NCBI GenBank assembly: GCA_035562355.1
Contig: DATMXU010000058.1
Location: forward strand, 1 to 21,617
Origin: Pseudoflavonifractor sp035562355
GTDB taxonomy: Bacteria; Bacillota; Clostridia; Oscillospirales; Oscillospiraceae
Length of the DNA stretch: 21,617 bases
Reading direction: 5' to 3'
Shown here: positions 1 to 8,487 of the stretch, one piece after another
Layout of the letters: each line of letters starts with the position of its first letter
How positions within the stretch are numbered: the stretch's first letter is position 1
The notes under the pieces: generated by a model
The model's input: only the letters and a program-made list of their open reading frames with translations
Told to the model about the DNA's origin: nothing
Databases searched by the model: none
Made by a program: the position numbers and the translations under genes

Positions 1-1
1 C

Positions 2-592
2 TCGCCCGAATTTCCCTACCTGGACATCGCCCGGGACTACCGGGCGGCGGGGGCCGACGCCCTCTCCTGCCTGACCGAGCCCCGGTGGTTTCTGGGGTCG
101 GACCGGATCTTTGAGGAGATACGGGGGGCGGTGTCCACCCCTATGCTGCGCAAGGACTTCACGGTGGATGAGTACCAGATCTACCAGGCCAGGGTCATGG
201 GGGCCGACGCGGTGCTCCTCATCTGCGCACTGCTGGATACGCGGACCATCGCGCAGTATCTGGAGCTGTGCAATTCCCTGGGCCTCACCGCGCTGGTGGA
301 GGCCCACGACGAGCGGGAGATAACCTCCGCCGTGGCCGCCGGGGCCGCCGTCATCGGCGTGAACAACCGCAACCTGAAGAACTTTCAGGTGGACTTCTCC
401 AACGCCGCCCGGCTCCGGGACTCCATCCCGCCCCACGTGCTCTACGTGGCCGAGTCGGGGATATCGGGCCCCGAGGACGCGGCCGCCCTCCGGGCCATCG
501 GGGCCGACGCGGCCCTGGTGGGCGAGGCCCTCATGCGCGCAACCGACAGGCGGGCCCTGCTCGCCGCCATGCGGGGGGAGGCTCCACAGTGA
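2..592 (+). CDS. trpC: Indole-3-glycerol phosphate synthase (5'-truncated by window edge)
   Basis: This enzyme closes the ring of CdRP to give indole-3-glycerol phosphate in cytosolic tryptophan synthesis. The reading frame is open from base 2, so the N-terminus lies outside the window; an internal ATG at 131 is not the true start. The visible part begins SPEFPYLDIARDYRAAGADA, followed by the conserved LRKDF loop with the catalytic Lys, then IGVNNRNLKNF and VAESGI, all characteristic of the TrpC (beta/alpha)8 barrel. The stop TGA (590-592) overlaps the GTG start of trpF, indicating translational coupling. The trpE/G/D genes expected upstream are not visible. The identification is firm. Confidence 0.95.
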   Translation, partial: SPEFPYLDIARDYRAAGADALSCLTEPRWFLGSDRIFEEIRGAVSTPMLRKDFTVDEYQIYQARVMGADAVLLICALLDTRTIAQYLELCNSLGLTALVEAHDEREITSAVAAGAAVIGVNNRNLKNFQVDFSNAARLRDSIPPHVLYVAESGISGPEDAAALRAIGADAALVGEALMRATDRRALLAAMRGEAPQ

Positions 593-1208
593 CGAAGATC
601 AAGATCTGCGGGCTGTACCGCCCTTGCGACGTGGACTATGTCAACGAGGCAAGGCCCGACTACTGCGGCTTTATCATCGATTTTCCCAAGAGCCACCGCA
701 GCGTCACGCCCGGCCGGGCGCGGGAGCTGGTACAGAGCTTAGACCCAGCCGTCACCCCCGCGGGGGTATTCGTGGACCGGCCGGTGGAGGAGGTTGCCGC
801 CCTCCTCCTTGACGGGACCGTTTCCGTGGCCCAGCTCCACGGGCACGAGGACGAGAGCTACCTCGCCGCCCTCCGCGCCCGGACCGGGGGCAGGCCAGTG
901 TGGAGGGCCTTCAAGGTACGCTGCCCCGCCGACCTGGCGGCGGCCGCCGCCTCCACCGCCGACCAGATCATTCTGGACAACGGCTACGGCACCGGGGAAT
1001 GCTTTGACTGGAGCCTGACCGGGGGGATGCGCCGCCCCTTCTTCCTGGCGGGGGGGCTGAGCCCCGCCAACCTGGCCGAGGCCATCTCCCGGGCGTCCCC
1101 TCTGGGGGTGGACCTGAGCAGCGGCGTGGAGACCGACCGGCTTAAGGACCGGGAAAAAATACTGGCGGCTGTGGCCGCCGTGAGAGAGACGGATAGGAGG
1201 AGTGCGAC

Positions 1209-1212
<4 letters not shown>
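589..1212 (+). CDS. trpF: Phosphoribosylanthranilate isomerase
   Basis: This isomerase converts N-(5'-phosphoribosyl)anthranilate to CdRP, the step before TrpC. The 207-aa product is normal for the family. The start is GTG at 589, preceded by a GGGGGAGG ribosome site and overlapping the trpC stop. The N-terminus reads VTKIKICGL, placing the catalytic Cys at residue 7 of the KICG motif. GVFVD, LDNGYGTG (with the catalytic Asp), GGLSPANL and GVDLSSGVE follow in the order expected for TrpF, the last two forming the phosphate-binding part of the barrel. The stop overlaps the trpB ATG by 4 nt. A longer frame opens at 268, but that extension only overlaps trpC out of frame. Confidence 0.95.
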
Positions 1213-2385
<1,173 letters not shown>

Positions 2386-2393
<8 letters not shown>

Positions 2394-3165
2394 GCTATCC
2401 CGCGCCTTTGACCACGGCAAGGCCTTTATTCCCTTCCTCACCTGCGGCGACCCGTCCCTGGCCGTCACCGAGGCGCTGGTGTACGCCATGGAGGAGGCGG
2501 GGGCCGACCTCATCGAGCTGGGTATCCCCTTCTCCGACCCCACGGCCGAGGGTCCGGTAATCCAGGGGGCCAACCTGCGGGCCCTCAGCGGCGGCGTGAC
2601 CACCGACCGGATTTTTGACATGGTGCGCCGCATCCGCGCGCGCACCGGCATCCCCCTGGTCTTCATGACCTACGCCAACGTGGTCTTCTCCTACGGCACG
2701 GAGGCCTTCCTCGCCGACGCCGCCGACCTCGGCATGGACGGGCTCATCCTGCCCGACGTGCCCCTGGAGGAGCGGGAGGAGTTCGCACTCCCCTGCCGCC
2801 GGTATGGCCTGGACCTCATCCCCCTCATCGCCCCCACTTCCCACCAGCGCACCGCCCAGATCGCCCGGGAGGCCGACGGATTCGTCTACTGCGTCTCCTC
2901 CCTGGGCGTGACGGGGGTGCGCAGCGAGATCACCACCGACGTGGGGGCCATGGTCAAGCGGGTCAGGGAGGCGCGCAGCATCCCCTGCGCCGTGGGCTTT
3001 GGCATCTCCACCCCACAGCAGGCGGCAAGCATGGCCGCCGTCTCCGACGGGGTCATCGTGGGCAGCGCCATCGTCAAGCTCTGCGCCCAGTATGGCGCAG
3101 ACTGCGTCCCCCACGTCAGGGACTACGTCCGGCAGATGAAGGATGCCATAGCCCCCAAGGCGTGA
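2386..3165 (+). CDS. trpA: Tryptophan synthase alpha chain
   Basis: This subunit cleaves indole-3-glycerol phosphate to indole and glyceraldehyde-3-phosphate and channels the indole to TrpB. The start ATG at 2386 lies inside the trpB end, after GGGGGTGG. An upstream extension to 2335 only covers trpB coding sequence, so I reject it. The product is 259 aa, normal for TrpA. The catalytic Glu is E44 (Salmonella E49) in IELGIPFSDP. The second catalytic acid, Asp60 in Salmonella, is replaced by Glu (E55) in SDPTAEGPVIQ, read directly as GAG. The PLIAPTS, FVYCVSSLGVTG, VGFGIS and VIVGSAIV motifs are intact. It is the last gene of the operon. Confidence 0.96.
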
Positions 3166-3210
3166 GGGACAAAGCGCTCTCCTCGGTAAAACTCTCTCCC
3201 GGAAACCGAC

Positions 3211-3238
3211 AGGAGGCCGCACAGGTGTGCGGCCTCCT
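3211..3238 (+). terminator. GC-rich hairpin after trpA
   Basis: A perfect 12-bp inverted repeat (AGGAGGCCGCAC / GTGCGGCCTCCT) with the 4-nt loop AGGT lies 45 nt after the trpA stop. The stem is strong, but the downstream bases (CAGCTTAGC) form no T-run. It may be a terminator helped by Rho, or an RNA 3'-end stabiliser. Confidence 0.6.
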
Positions 3239-3770
3239 CAGCTTAGCAAGGACAAAATCAGGTTGATGAAGTTCACATCAAATGTTATGCCTCCAACATA
3301 GCGAGGGGGCTTACGCAATGCTTCGGGATGTGACTCACGGTAAAGTCTCGTTCTTCGTCAACTTGGCCTGACTGTATAAAAACCTATAGCAGCCAGGAAA
3401 TTCTGAGTATGGTAGAAGTTGCTGGCTTTAAGATTAAGCGGGCCTTTTTCGATTGGGATAGAGAGCCGAAACCGGCGATGGGTATAGAAAAAAGGCTGGA
3501 TGGGTTGGATGGAAAATTGAACGAGCTTATAGACCTGCCAAATGATCGGGAGCTGGCTGAAGGTCTTGCCCAGATTAGGGCCAGTCAGGTAAAGAGTGGG
3601 GCTGCCTTTGCCGCTGCTTTCGTAGTCTTTGGAGAGAAATAACGCAATGATGGCGTGAGCAGTTCGTACAATCTGCATGGAAGGTACGTGGCCCGCAATC
3701 CAGAAACTATATGATACCCTTACCGGCACTCAATGGGGCAAATACTGGGCCCCAGGAGATTGCATCCGCC
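3239..3770. other. Gene-poor interval between trp operon and permease remnant
   Basis: This stretch is visibly less GC-rich than either flank and holds no recognised gene. Apart from the doubtful frame at 3409-3642 it contains only short frames without ribosome sites. No terminal inverted repeats or transposase motifs were found. Together with the permease remnant that follows, it looks like a decayed insertion or deletion scar between two operons. That interpretation is inference. Confidence 0.4.
3409..3642 (+). CDS. Doubtful small hypothetical protein (77 aa)
   Basis: The family is not recognised. The frame encodes a 77-aa, charged, probably helical protein (MVEVAGFKIKRAFFDWD at the N-terminus) ending in an Ala-rich stretch and FGEK. 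No signal peptide, transmembrane helix or cysteine motif is visible. The only ribosome-like element is a weak AGGAAA about ten bases upstream. Codon use is less GC-biased than in the flanking operons. The opposite strand has a 123-codon frame over the same DNA that looks even less protein-like. This could be a real small gene, a remnant, or chance. Confidence 0.3.
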   Translation: MVEVAGFKIKRAFFDWDREPKPAMGIEKRLDGLDGKLNELIDLPNDRELAEGLAQIRASQVKSGAAFAAAFVVFGEK

Positions 3771-3810
3771 AAAAATACCCGCCATATCGTTTGATATGGC
3801 GGGTATTTTT
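3771..3810. terminator. Perfect bidirectional intrinsic terminator
   Basis: An 18-bp perfect inverted repeat, AAAAATACCCGCCATATC / GATATGGCGGGTATTTTT, has the loop GTTT (3789-3792). A-runs and T-runs flank the GC core on both strands, the classic bidirectional Rho-independent form. It would end the ten-gene minus-strand operon (last gene ends at 3949) and any plus-strand transcription leaving the trp region. Confidence 0.9.
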
Positions 3811-3948
3811 ATTCTCAGAACTATCTCTGCTATCGGCGTGCGCAGCATGGCGGAAAACCATGTGGACCTGACCCAAGCGGCGCAGCCTGATGATTGCCGC
3901 TGTTATCTTAGTCGCCGGCCTGGGCATGATCACTTTCGGAGACAGGCT
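3796..3948 (+). pseudogene. Remnant of NCS2 uracil/xanthine permease, frameshifted and truncated
   Basis: Frame 1 reads MAGIFILRTISAIGVRSMAENHVDLTQ, here split as MAGIFIL and ISAIGVRSMAENHVDLTQ. It resembles the late-middle part of UraA/PyrP-type permeases (typically ISSIGIRTLVENxVD). From 3878 the homology continues in frame 2 as RSLMIAAVILVAGLG, matching the NLIIxxVILVLGLG helix of that family. Removing one G near 3878-3880 joins the two parts cleanly, so a single-base insertion explains the shift. The N-terminal two-thirds and the C-terminal end are missing. The remnant stops where the minus-strand molybdopterin-subunit gene ends. Family assignment comes from remembered motifs; a profile search would settle it. 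Confidence 0.65.
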
Positions 3949-6270
3949 CTATACCTTCTCGCTCCCTTCCTTTTCCCTCAGCGCCTTTAACACCTCCTCC
4001 GGGGTAATGGGCATGCGACGGAACCGCACGCCGATGGCGTTGTAGACAGCGTTGGCAATGGCCGGGGCTCCGGGCACCATCAGAGGCTCGCCCACGCCCC
4101 TGGCCCCGTAGGGGCCGGTGGGCTCCGGGTGCTCCACATATTTGACGACCAGCTCCGGCGCGTCGTCGGCGGTGGGTATCTTATAATCCACAAAGCTCTT
4201 ATTCAGCACCTTGCCGTCCTTGAGTTTCAGCTCCTCAAAGAGGGCGGTGCCTAGGGACTGGACCATGGCCCCCTCCGACTGGCAGGTGAAGGTCACTGGG
4301 TTGATGACCTTGCCCGCGTCGAAACAGGAGACCATTTTGAGAACCCTGATATGGCCGGTTTCAATATCCACCTCCACCTCCGCTCCGTTGAAACCGATGG
4401 TCCAGAAGGCTGCCGGGTGAGAGCCCATACCCGTCTCATGGTCCACGTTGCGGTTGTTTTCCAGGGTGTAGGTGCCCACTCCGATGGCCGGACCGCCGTA
4501 GCCGGAGCCGTCGGGAAAGGTCAGGCCCAGGGCAAAGTCGCTCAGGGGGAGTTTCCGGTCAGGGTAGAGCTTGTGGACCACGAAACCATCCACAATGTCC
4601 AGCTCCCGCTGATGGGCCCCCATTTTGATCTGGGCGAGGGCCAAAATCTTGCCGCACAGATCCTCACAGGCCAGCTTGACGGCGTTGCCCGCACAATAGG
4701 TGGTGCGGCTGGCCACCGTCTGCCACTCATAAGGGGTGTAGTCGGTGTCTCCAAAACGAAGGGAGATCAGGGACGGGTCCACATTCATCGCCTCGGCGGC
4801 GATCTGGGTGAGCACGGTCTCCGAGCCCTGACCGATCTCCTGGCCGCTGGTCATGAGGATGAAGGTCCCATCCTCATTCATGCGAAGAATGGCCGAACTG
4901 CCCGCATTGGTGGGCTGGGATGGAGACTTCCAGCCCGCGGCGATGCCTTTGCCCCGCAGCCGGGTGGGTGATGGGGAGACTGGGGGCTTGTCATACTCGA
5001 TATCCCTGAGCACCTGCTCCAGACAGTCGTGGAACCCGGAGACCTCCATAATCTCCCCCATGCCGGTGGCGTCGCCCGGGCGCAGGCCGTTGATGCGGCG
5101 TACTTCAGCGCTGTCCATGCCGATTTGGCGGGACACCTCGTCAATATTCTGCTCAATGGCGAAGTGGATTTCGCACATGCCGAAACCGCGGTAGGGGCCG
5201 CCCACCGGGTGGTTGGTGTATACACAGTAGCTATCGGTCCACACGTTGGGGATGTGGTAGGGTCCGGCGGAGGCCCAACCGCCGGCCTTGGTAATATTGA
5301 CGCCGTACTCGGTGTAGGCGCCGCCGTCCCACACAAGCTCGTTCTTGACGGCCTGGAGTTTCCCGTCCCGGTTAATGCCGGTCTTGATCCTGCAATGCAG
5401 CCCCTGGCGGACATAGGAGTTTTCAAACTCGTCCTCCCGGGAGTACTGGAGCTTGACGGGCCGGCCGGGATTCATCCTGGCCAGCGGAATAATGATGCCT
5501 TCCAGGGTGGTGCCCGCCTTGGCGCCAAAGCCGCCGCCCACATAGGGGGAGATGACCCGCAGCTTATGAAGGGGGATATCGAAGGCGGCGGAGAGGGCTT
5601 GGCGCACCGCATAGGGGGACTGGATGGACCCCCAGACGGTAGTCTTTCCGTCCAGCTCATACCGGGCCACGGCGCAGTGGGGCTCCAGGGGCACATGCTG
5701 CACATGGGGGATGTAATAAGTGTTTTCACAGATTACGTCGCAGGTCTTGAATGCCTCCTCCACATCCCCCTTGCGCAGCTTGTAGTGGTGAGAGATGTTG
5801 GTATGGGGCTCGGGGTGGAAAATGGGGGCAACCTTATAGGTGTGCAGATCAGGATGGATCAGGGGTGCGCCGAGCCTCATGCCCTCCAGTGCATTGGTGA
5901 CCGCGGGCAGCTCTTGGTACTCCACCTCGATAAGTTCGCAGGCCTCGTCGGCGATCTCAGGGGTCTCGGCAGCCACGGCGGCCACCGCCTCGCCCCGGTA
6001 CTTGGCGGTGCCGACGGCCAGGAAATTTTTGTCCTCCAGGTACAGGCCGCAGCGCTTGGTATAGTACTCGCCGGTGATGACGCTGCGCACGCCGGGCAAA
6101 GCCGCGGCCTTGGAGGTATCAATGCGCAGGATCTTCGCATGGGGATAGGGAGAGCGCTTGACCTGGGCGTAGAGCATGCGGGGCATGATGAGATCGCCCA
6201 CATACTCGGCCTGCCCGGTCACTTTTTTAATGGCGTCTACCCGCTGGATGGAGGTACCGACCGTCCTCAT
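3949..6270 (-). CDS. Molybdopterin-binding subunit, xanthine dehydrogenase family
   Basis: This is the catalytic large subunit (773 aa) of a three-subunit Mo hydroxylase, which inserts water-derived oxygen into a C-H bond, usually of an N-heterocycle or aldehyde. The N-terminal domain begins RVDAIKKVTGQAEYVGD. Molybdopterin motifs follow: GGGFGAK (245-251), GPYRGFG (358-364), SGQEIGQGSE, and GVGEP with the catalytic Glu at 728. The Glu that follows GGFGGK in bovine xanthine oxidase (E802) is not present; the loop reads GAKAGT. The substrate may therefore differ from xanthine. The start overlaps the stop of the 2Fe-2S gene by 4 nt (ATGA). Last gene of the operon, ending before the bidirectional terminator. 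The family is certain, the substrate unknown. Confidence 0.93.
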   Translation of the reverse strand: MRTVGTSIQRVDAIKKVTGQAEYVGDLIMPRMLYAQVKRSPYPHAKILRIDTSKAAALPGVRSVITGEYYTKRCGLYLEDKNFLAVGTAKYRGEAVAAVAAETPEIADEACELIEVEYQELPAVTNALEGMRLGAPLIHPDLHTYKVAPIFHPEPHTNISHHYKLRKGDVEEAFKTCDVICENTYYIPHVQHVPLEPHCAVARYELDGKTTVWGSIQSPYAVRQALSAAFDIPLHKLRVISPYVGGGFGAKAGTTLEGIIIPLARMNPGRPVKLQYSREDEFENSYVRQGLHCRIKTGINRDGKLQAVKNELVWDGGAYTEYGVNITKAGGWASAGPYHIPNVWTDSYCVYTNHPVGGPYRGFGMCEIHFAIEQNIDEVSRQIGMDSAEVRRINGLRPGDATGMGEIMEVSGFHDCLEQVLRDIEYDKPPVSPSPTRLRGKGIAAGWKSPSQPTNAGSSAILRMNEDGTFILMTSGQEIGQGSETVLTQIAAEAMNVDPSLISLRFGDTDYTPYEWQTVASRTTYCAGNAVKLACEDLCGKILALAQIKMGAHQRELDIVDGFVVHKLYPDRKLPLSDFALGLTFPDGSGYGGPAIGVGTYTLENNRNVDHETGMGSHPAAFWTIGFNGAEVEVDIETGHIRVLKMVSCFDAGKVINPVTFTCQSEGAMVQSLGTALFEELKLKDGKVLNKSFVDYKIPTADDAPELVVKYVEHPEPTGPYGARGVGEPLMVPGAPAIANAVYNAIGVRFRRMPITPEEVLKALREKEGSEKV

Positions 6271-6746
6271 GCCCCCGCACCTCCCCTGTCGGCTGCGGCA
6301 TGCTCAATGGCCTCTACGATGCGGGCGTAGCCCGTACAGCGGCACAAGTTGCCGCTGATGGCGCCTATGATTTCCTCCCGGCTGGGGTGAGGACTCTCGT
6401 CCAGCAGGGCGGTGGCCGACATGAGGAAACCCGGCGTGCAGAAACCGCACTGGAGGGCGGATAGATCCACGAAGGACTGCTGAAGAGGGGTGAGCACCCC
6501 GTCTTTTGCCAGCCCCTCCACCGTGGTGATGTGCATGCCGTCCATCTCGGGGGCCAGGACAAGGCAGGCGTTGACGGCCTTTCCATCCACGATGACGGTA
6601 CAAGCGCCGCACTCCCCCGCGCCGCAGCCCTCTTTGCTGCCGGTGAGGGCCAGATCCTCCCGGAGCACCCGCAGCATGGTCTTATTGGCGTCTACATAGA
6701 GCTCCACAGGCTCATCATTGATAAAAAAATTAACTCTGTATTTCAT
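6267..6746 (-). CDS. 2Fe-2S subunit of Mo hydroxylase (XdhC/CoxS type)
   Basis: This small electron-transfer subunit (159 aa) carries two [2Fe-2S] clusters that pass electrons from the Mo centre to FAD. The N-terminal plant-ferredoxin-type cluster ligands are C41, C46, C49 and C61 (CGAGECGACT motif). The C-terminal helical cluster ligands are C100, C103, C135 and C137 (QCGFCTPG and NLCRCTGY). Length and motif order are textbook for the family. The start ATG has a GAGGGGG ribosome site, lies 12 nt after the FAD-subunit stop, and the gene overlaps the large-subunit start. All eight cysteines are present, so the subunit should be functional. Confidence 0.95.
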   Translation of the reverse strand: MKYRVNFFINDEPVELYVDANKTMLRVLREDLALTGSKEGCGAGECGACTVIVDGKAVNACLVLAPEMDGMHITTVEGLAKDGVLTPLQQSFVDLSALQCGFCTPGFLMSATALLDESPHPSREEIIGAISGNLCRCTGYARIVEAIEHAAADRGGAGA

Positions 6747-6758
6747 GGGGCATCCCCC

Positions 6759-7592
6759 TCACATCAGTGCCCGCAAACCCCTTGCAAGCACAACGCCGAC
6801 GACTTCCAGACGATAGGTCTTGCTGGCGCGCACATCGTCGATCGGCGTGACCTCGGCGCGGGCCAGCTCTGCGGCCTGCCGGATGACCTCCTCGGTCAGC
6901 GGCCGGGAATCCAGCAGGGCCTCGGTCTTTCTCAGACGAATGGGCGTAGGCGCCACCGCACCAAAGGCTATCCGCCAACCGGCGGACGTGGTCAGGCAGG
7001 TAACGCAGACGGTGGACAGATCCACCTCCCGCCGCCGTGAGACCTTGAGAAACACCCCATGGCAGCCGGGCAGATAGGGGACCCTGATCGAGGTGACAAT
7101 CTCTTCCGGCCTCAGGCTGGTCTTGCGGGCAGAGATAAAAAACTCCTCCAGAGGGATCTCCCGCGCACTACCGCTGCTCCGGGCGATCACCACGGCGCCG
7201 TGGGCCAGAAGGGGGGTCGCGGTGTCGGCCAGCGGAGAGGCGTTGACAATATTCCCGATGCAGGTGGCCCGGTTGCGCACCTGCTTGGAGCCCAGGCTCA
7301 TGGCCGCGTCACTCAGGGCGGAGTAGCTCTCCCGGACGAAAGGGCTGCCGCCCAGGACGTTGGCTGTGACGCACGCGCCAATGGTCAGGCCCTCCTCTTC
7401 GCTGAAGGTAAGGGAGTCCAGGCCGGGGATGCGCTTGATATCGATGACCGCCCGGGGAGCGATCAGCCTGTCGCGCAGCTGGATCACCACGTCGGTGCCG
7501 CCGTTGAGAAGCTTGGCGTCCGGCCCGAAACGGGCCAGGAGCTCGAAAGCCTCCTCCAGGGATGTGGGAGCATAGTACTCAAATGGCCTCAT
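6759..7592 (-). CDS. FAD-binding subunit of Mo hydroxylase (XdhB/CoxM type)
   Basis: This is the 277-aa flavin subunit that accepts electrons from the iron-sulfur subunit and passes them to NAD+ or another acceptor. It begins MRPFEYYAPTSLEEAFELL, a typical family start. The FAD pyrophosphate-binding motifs are LLNGGTD (28-34) and TCIGNIVNASPLADT (110-124). I chose ATG 7592 because AGGAGG lies directly upstream; the frame stays open to 7667 but that extension overlaps the cyclase gene end and lacks family similarity. The gene follows the cyclase with a 43-nt gap and precedes the 2Fe-2S gene by 12 nt, giving the common M-S-L order of CoxMSL-type operons. Confidence 0.94.
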   Translation of the reverse strand: MRPFEYYAPTSLEEAFELLARFGPDAKLLNGGTDVVIQLRDRLIAPRAVIDIKRIPGLDSLTFSEEEGLTIGACVTANVLGGSPFVRESYSALSDAAMSLGSKQVRNRATCIGNIVNASPLADTATPLLAHGAVVIARSSGSAREIPLEEFFISARKTSLRPEEIVTSIRVPYLPGCHGVFLKVSRRREVDLSTVCVTCLTTSAGWRIAFGAVAPTPIRLRKTEALLDSRPLTEEVIRQAAELARAEVTPIDDVRASKTYRLEVVGVVLARGLRALM

Positions 7593-7635
7593 CTGCGTTC
7601 CTCCTAGCCTATGGAGTGCGAACAGGAGATTGTAC

Positions 7636-8436
7636 TTATGCGTCTTCGAAGCCGTCAAAGGCCACAATGCGGCTGATGCAGCTCTCCCCGCCCACCAGGG
7701 GCCACGGGAAACAGCCGATCACCACGCGCTTGTTGGACAGCTTATCGATCTCGCCGCCCACACATTCGGCGTGAATGGCCTCGTATGGCTTGCAGAATAG
7801 CTCGATGTGCATGGCCTGATAGTGGTCGGGCCAGGGGTAGATCTCGTTGAGCGACTTTCCGTACCGCTCCCGGAAGAGCTTGTCGCACTTCTCAGCCTCC
7901 ATGGGTTCCCACTCGCGGATCTTGGTATTCATGGGGTGGTCGGCCGAGCCGCAGTCCACACCGATCCATCTGAGCTTTTTATCGCGGACCCACTGGATGA
8001 ATTCCAGGGAGGGGCCGGGGTGGCGCAGCATATAGCGGCGTTCATCCGCGGTGGGGGAGTCCCAGCCGTAGATGTGATAGCCGGTGTTGATGATAAGGAT
8101 GTCCCCCTCCCGCACCTCGGCCCGCGTTTCGATGTCCGCGGGAGTGTAGATGCCGAAATCCTCTTTTCTGTCGGATAGGTCCACCACGACGCCGGGGGCG
8201 CACAGTTTCGTCAGCTCCAGAGAGGCCATGTCCCGGCCTGCGGTGTCGAAGTGCAGGGGACCGTCCAGATGGGTGCCCACATGGTTGGAGTGCGTGATAA
8301 GCTGCCCGTTGGCGCCGTTGGGGGACAGGCGCTTGAAGAACTTCATCTGCAGCGGCTCATAGGTGGGCCAGGGGGGCGTATTGACGCCGATGGGGATGGT
8401 GAGGTCGTACATTTTAATGTCTGCCCATTTACTCAT
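7636..8436 (-). CDS. Cyclase-family metal-dependent hydrolase (PF04199; KynB/isatin hydrolase-like)
   Basis: The 266-aa protein carries the family metal-binding signature HxGTHxDxPxHF as HVGTHLDGPLHF (residues 52-63), and GVDCGSADHP in the later active-site strand. Members include kynurenine formamidase and isatin hydrolase, which use Zn or Mn to hydrolyse amide or cyclic amide bonds. Here a ring-opening amidohydrolase role next to a Mo hydroxylase is attractive but inferred. The start is certain: AAAGGAGGT lies just upstream of the ATG. No signal peptide is visible, so it is probably cytosolic. The actual substrate cannot be read from the sequence. Confidence 0.9.
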   Translation of the reverse strand: MSKWADIKMYDLTIPIGVNTPPWPTYEPLQMKFFKRLSPNGANGQLITHSNHVGTHLDGPLHFDTAGRDMASLELTKLCAPGVVVDLSDRKEDFGIYTPADIETRAEVREGDILIINTGYHIYGWDSPTADERRYMLRHPGPSLEFIQWVRDKKLRWIGVDCGSADHPMNTKIREWEPMEAEKCDKLFRERYGKSLNEIYPWPDHYQAMHIELFCKPYEAIHAECVGGEIDKLSNKRVVIGCFPWPLVGGESCISRIVAFDGFEDA

Positions 8437-8487
8437 GGTGATTACCTCCTTTATAGTTCGGCCGCCACGATACCGGCACCGCCGGAG

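Noticed and set aside
3358..3729. 123-codon minus-strand frame in the scar region
   Set aside because: It starts with GTG without a ribosome site, and its sequence has no domain pattern; it overlaps the slightly better plus-strand frame.
3239..3948. Insertion sequence or integrated element
   Set aside because: No transposase motif, terminal inverted repeats or target-site duplication could be found, only a decayed permease fragment and a terminator.
5029..6330. 433-codon plus-strand frame opposite the Mo-subunit gene
   Set aside because: It is antisense to a gene with clear catalytic motifs, has no protein-family pattern, and is explained by codon bias.
3949..7592. Annotation as xanthine dehydrogenase XdhABC for purine breakdown
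   Set aside because: The three-subunit family is certain but the substrate loop differs from xanthine enzymes and no other purine-pathway gene is visible, so the gene symbols were withheld.
7593..7667. Upstream extension of the FAD-subunit gene
   Set aside because: It overlaps the cyclase end and lacks similarity; ATG 7592 has an AGGAGG ribosome site.
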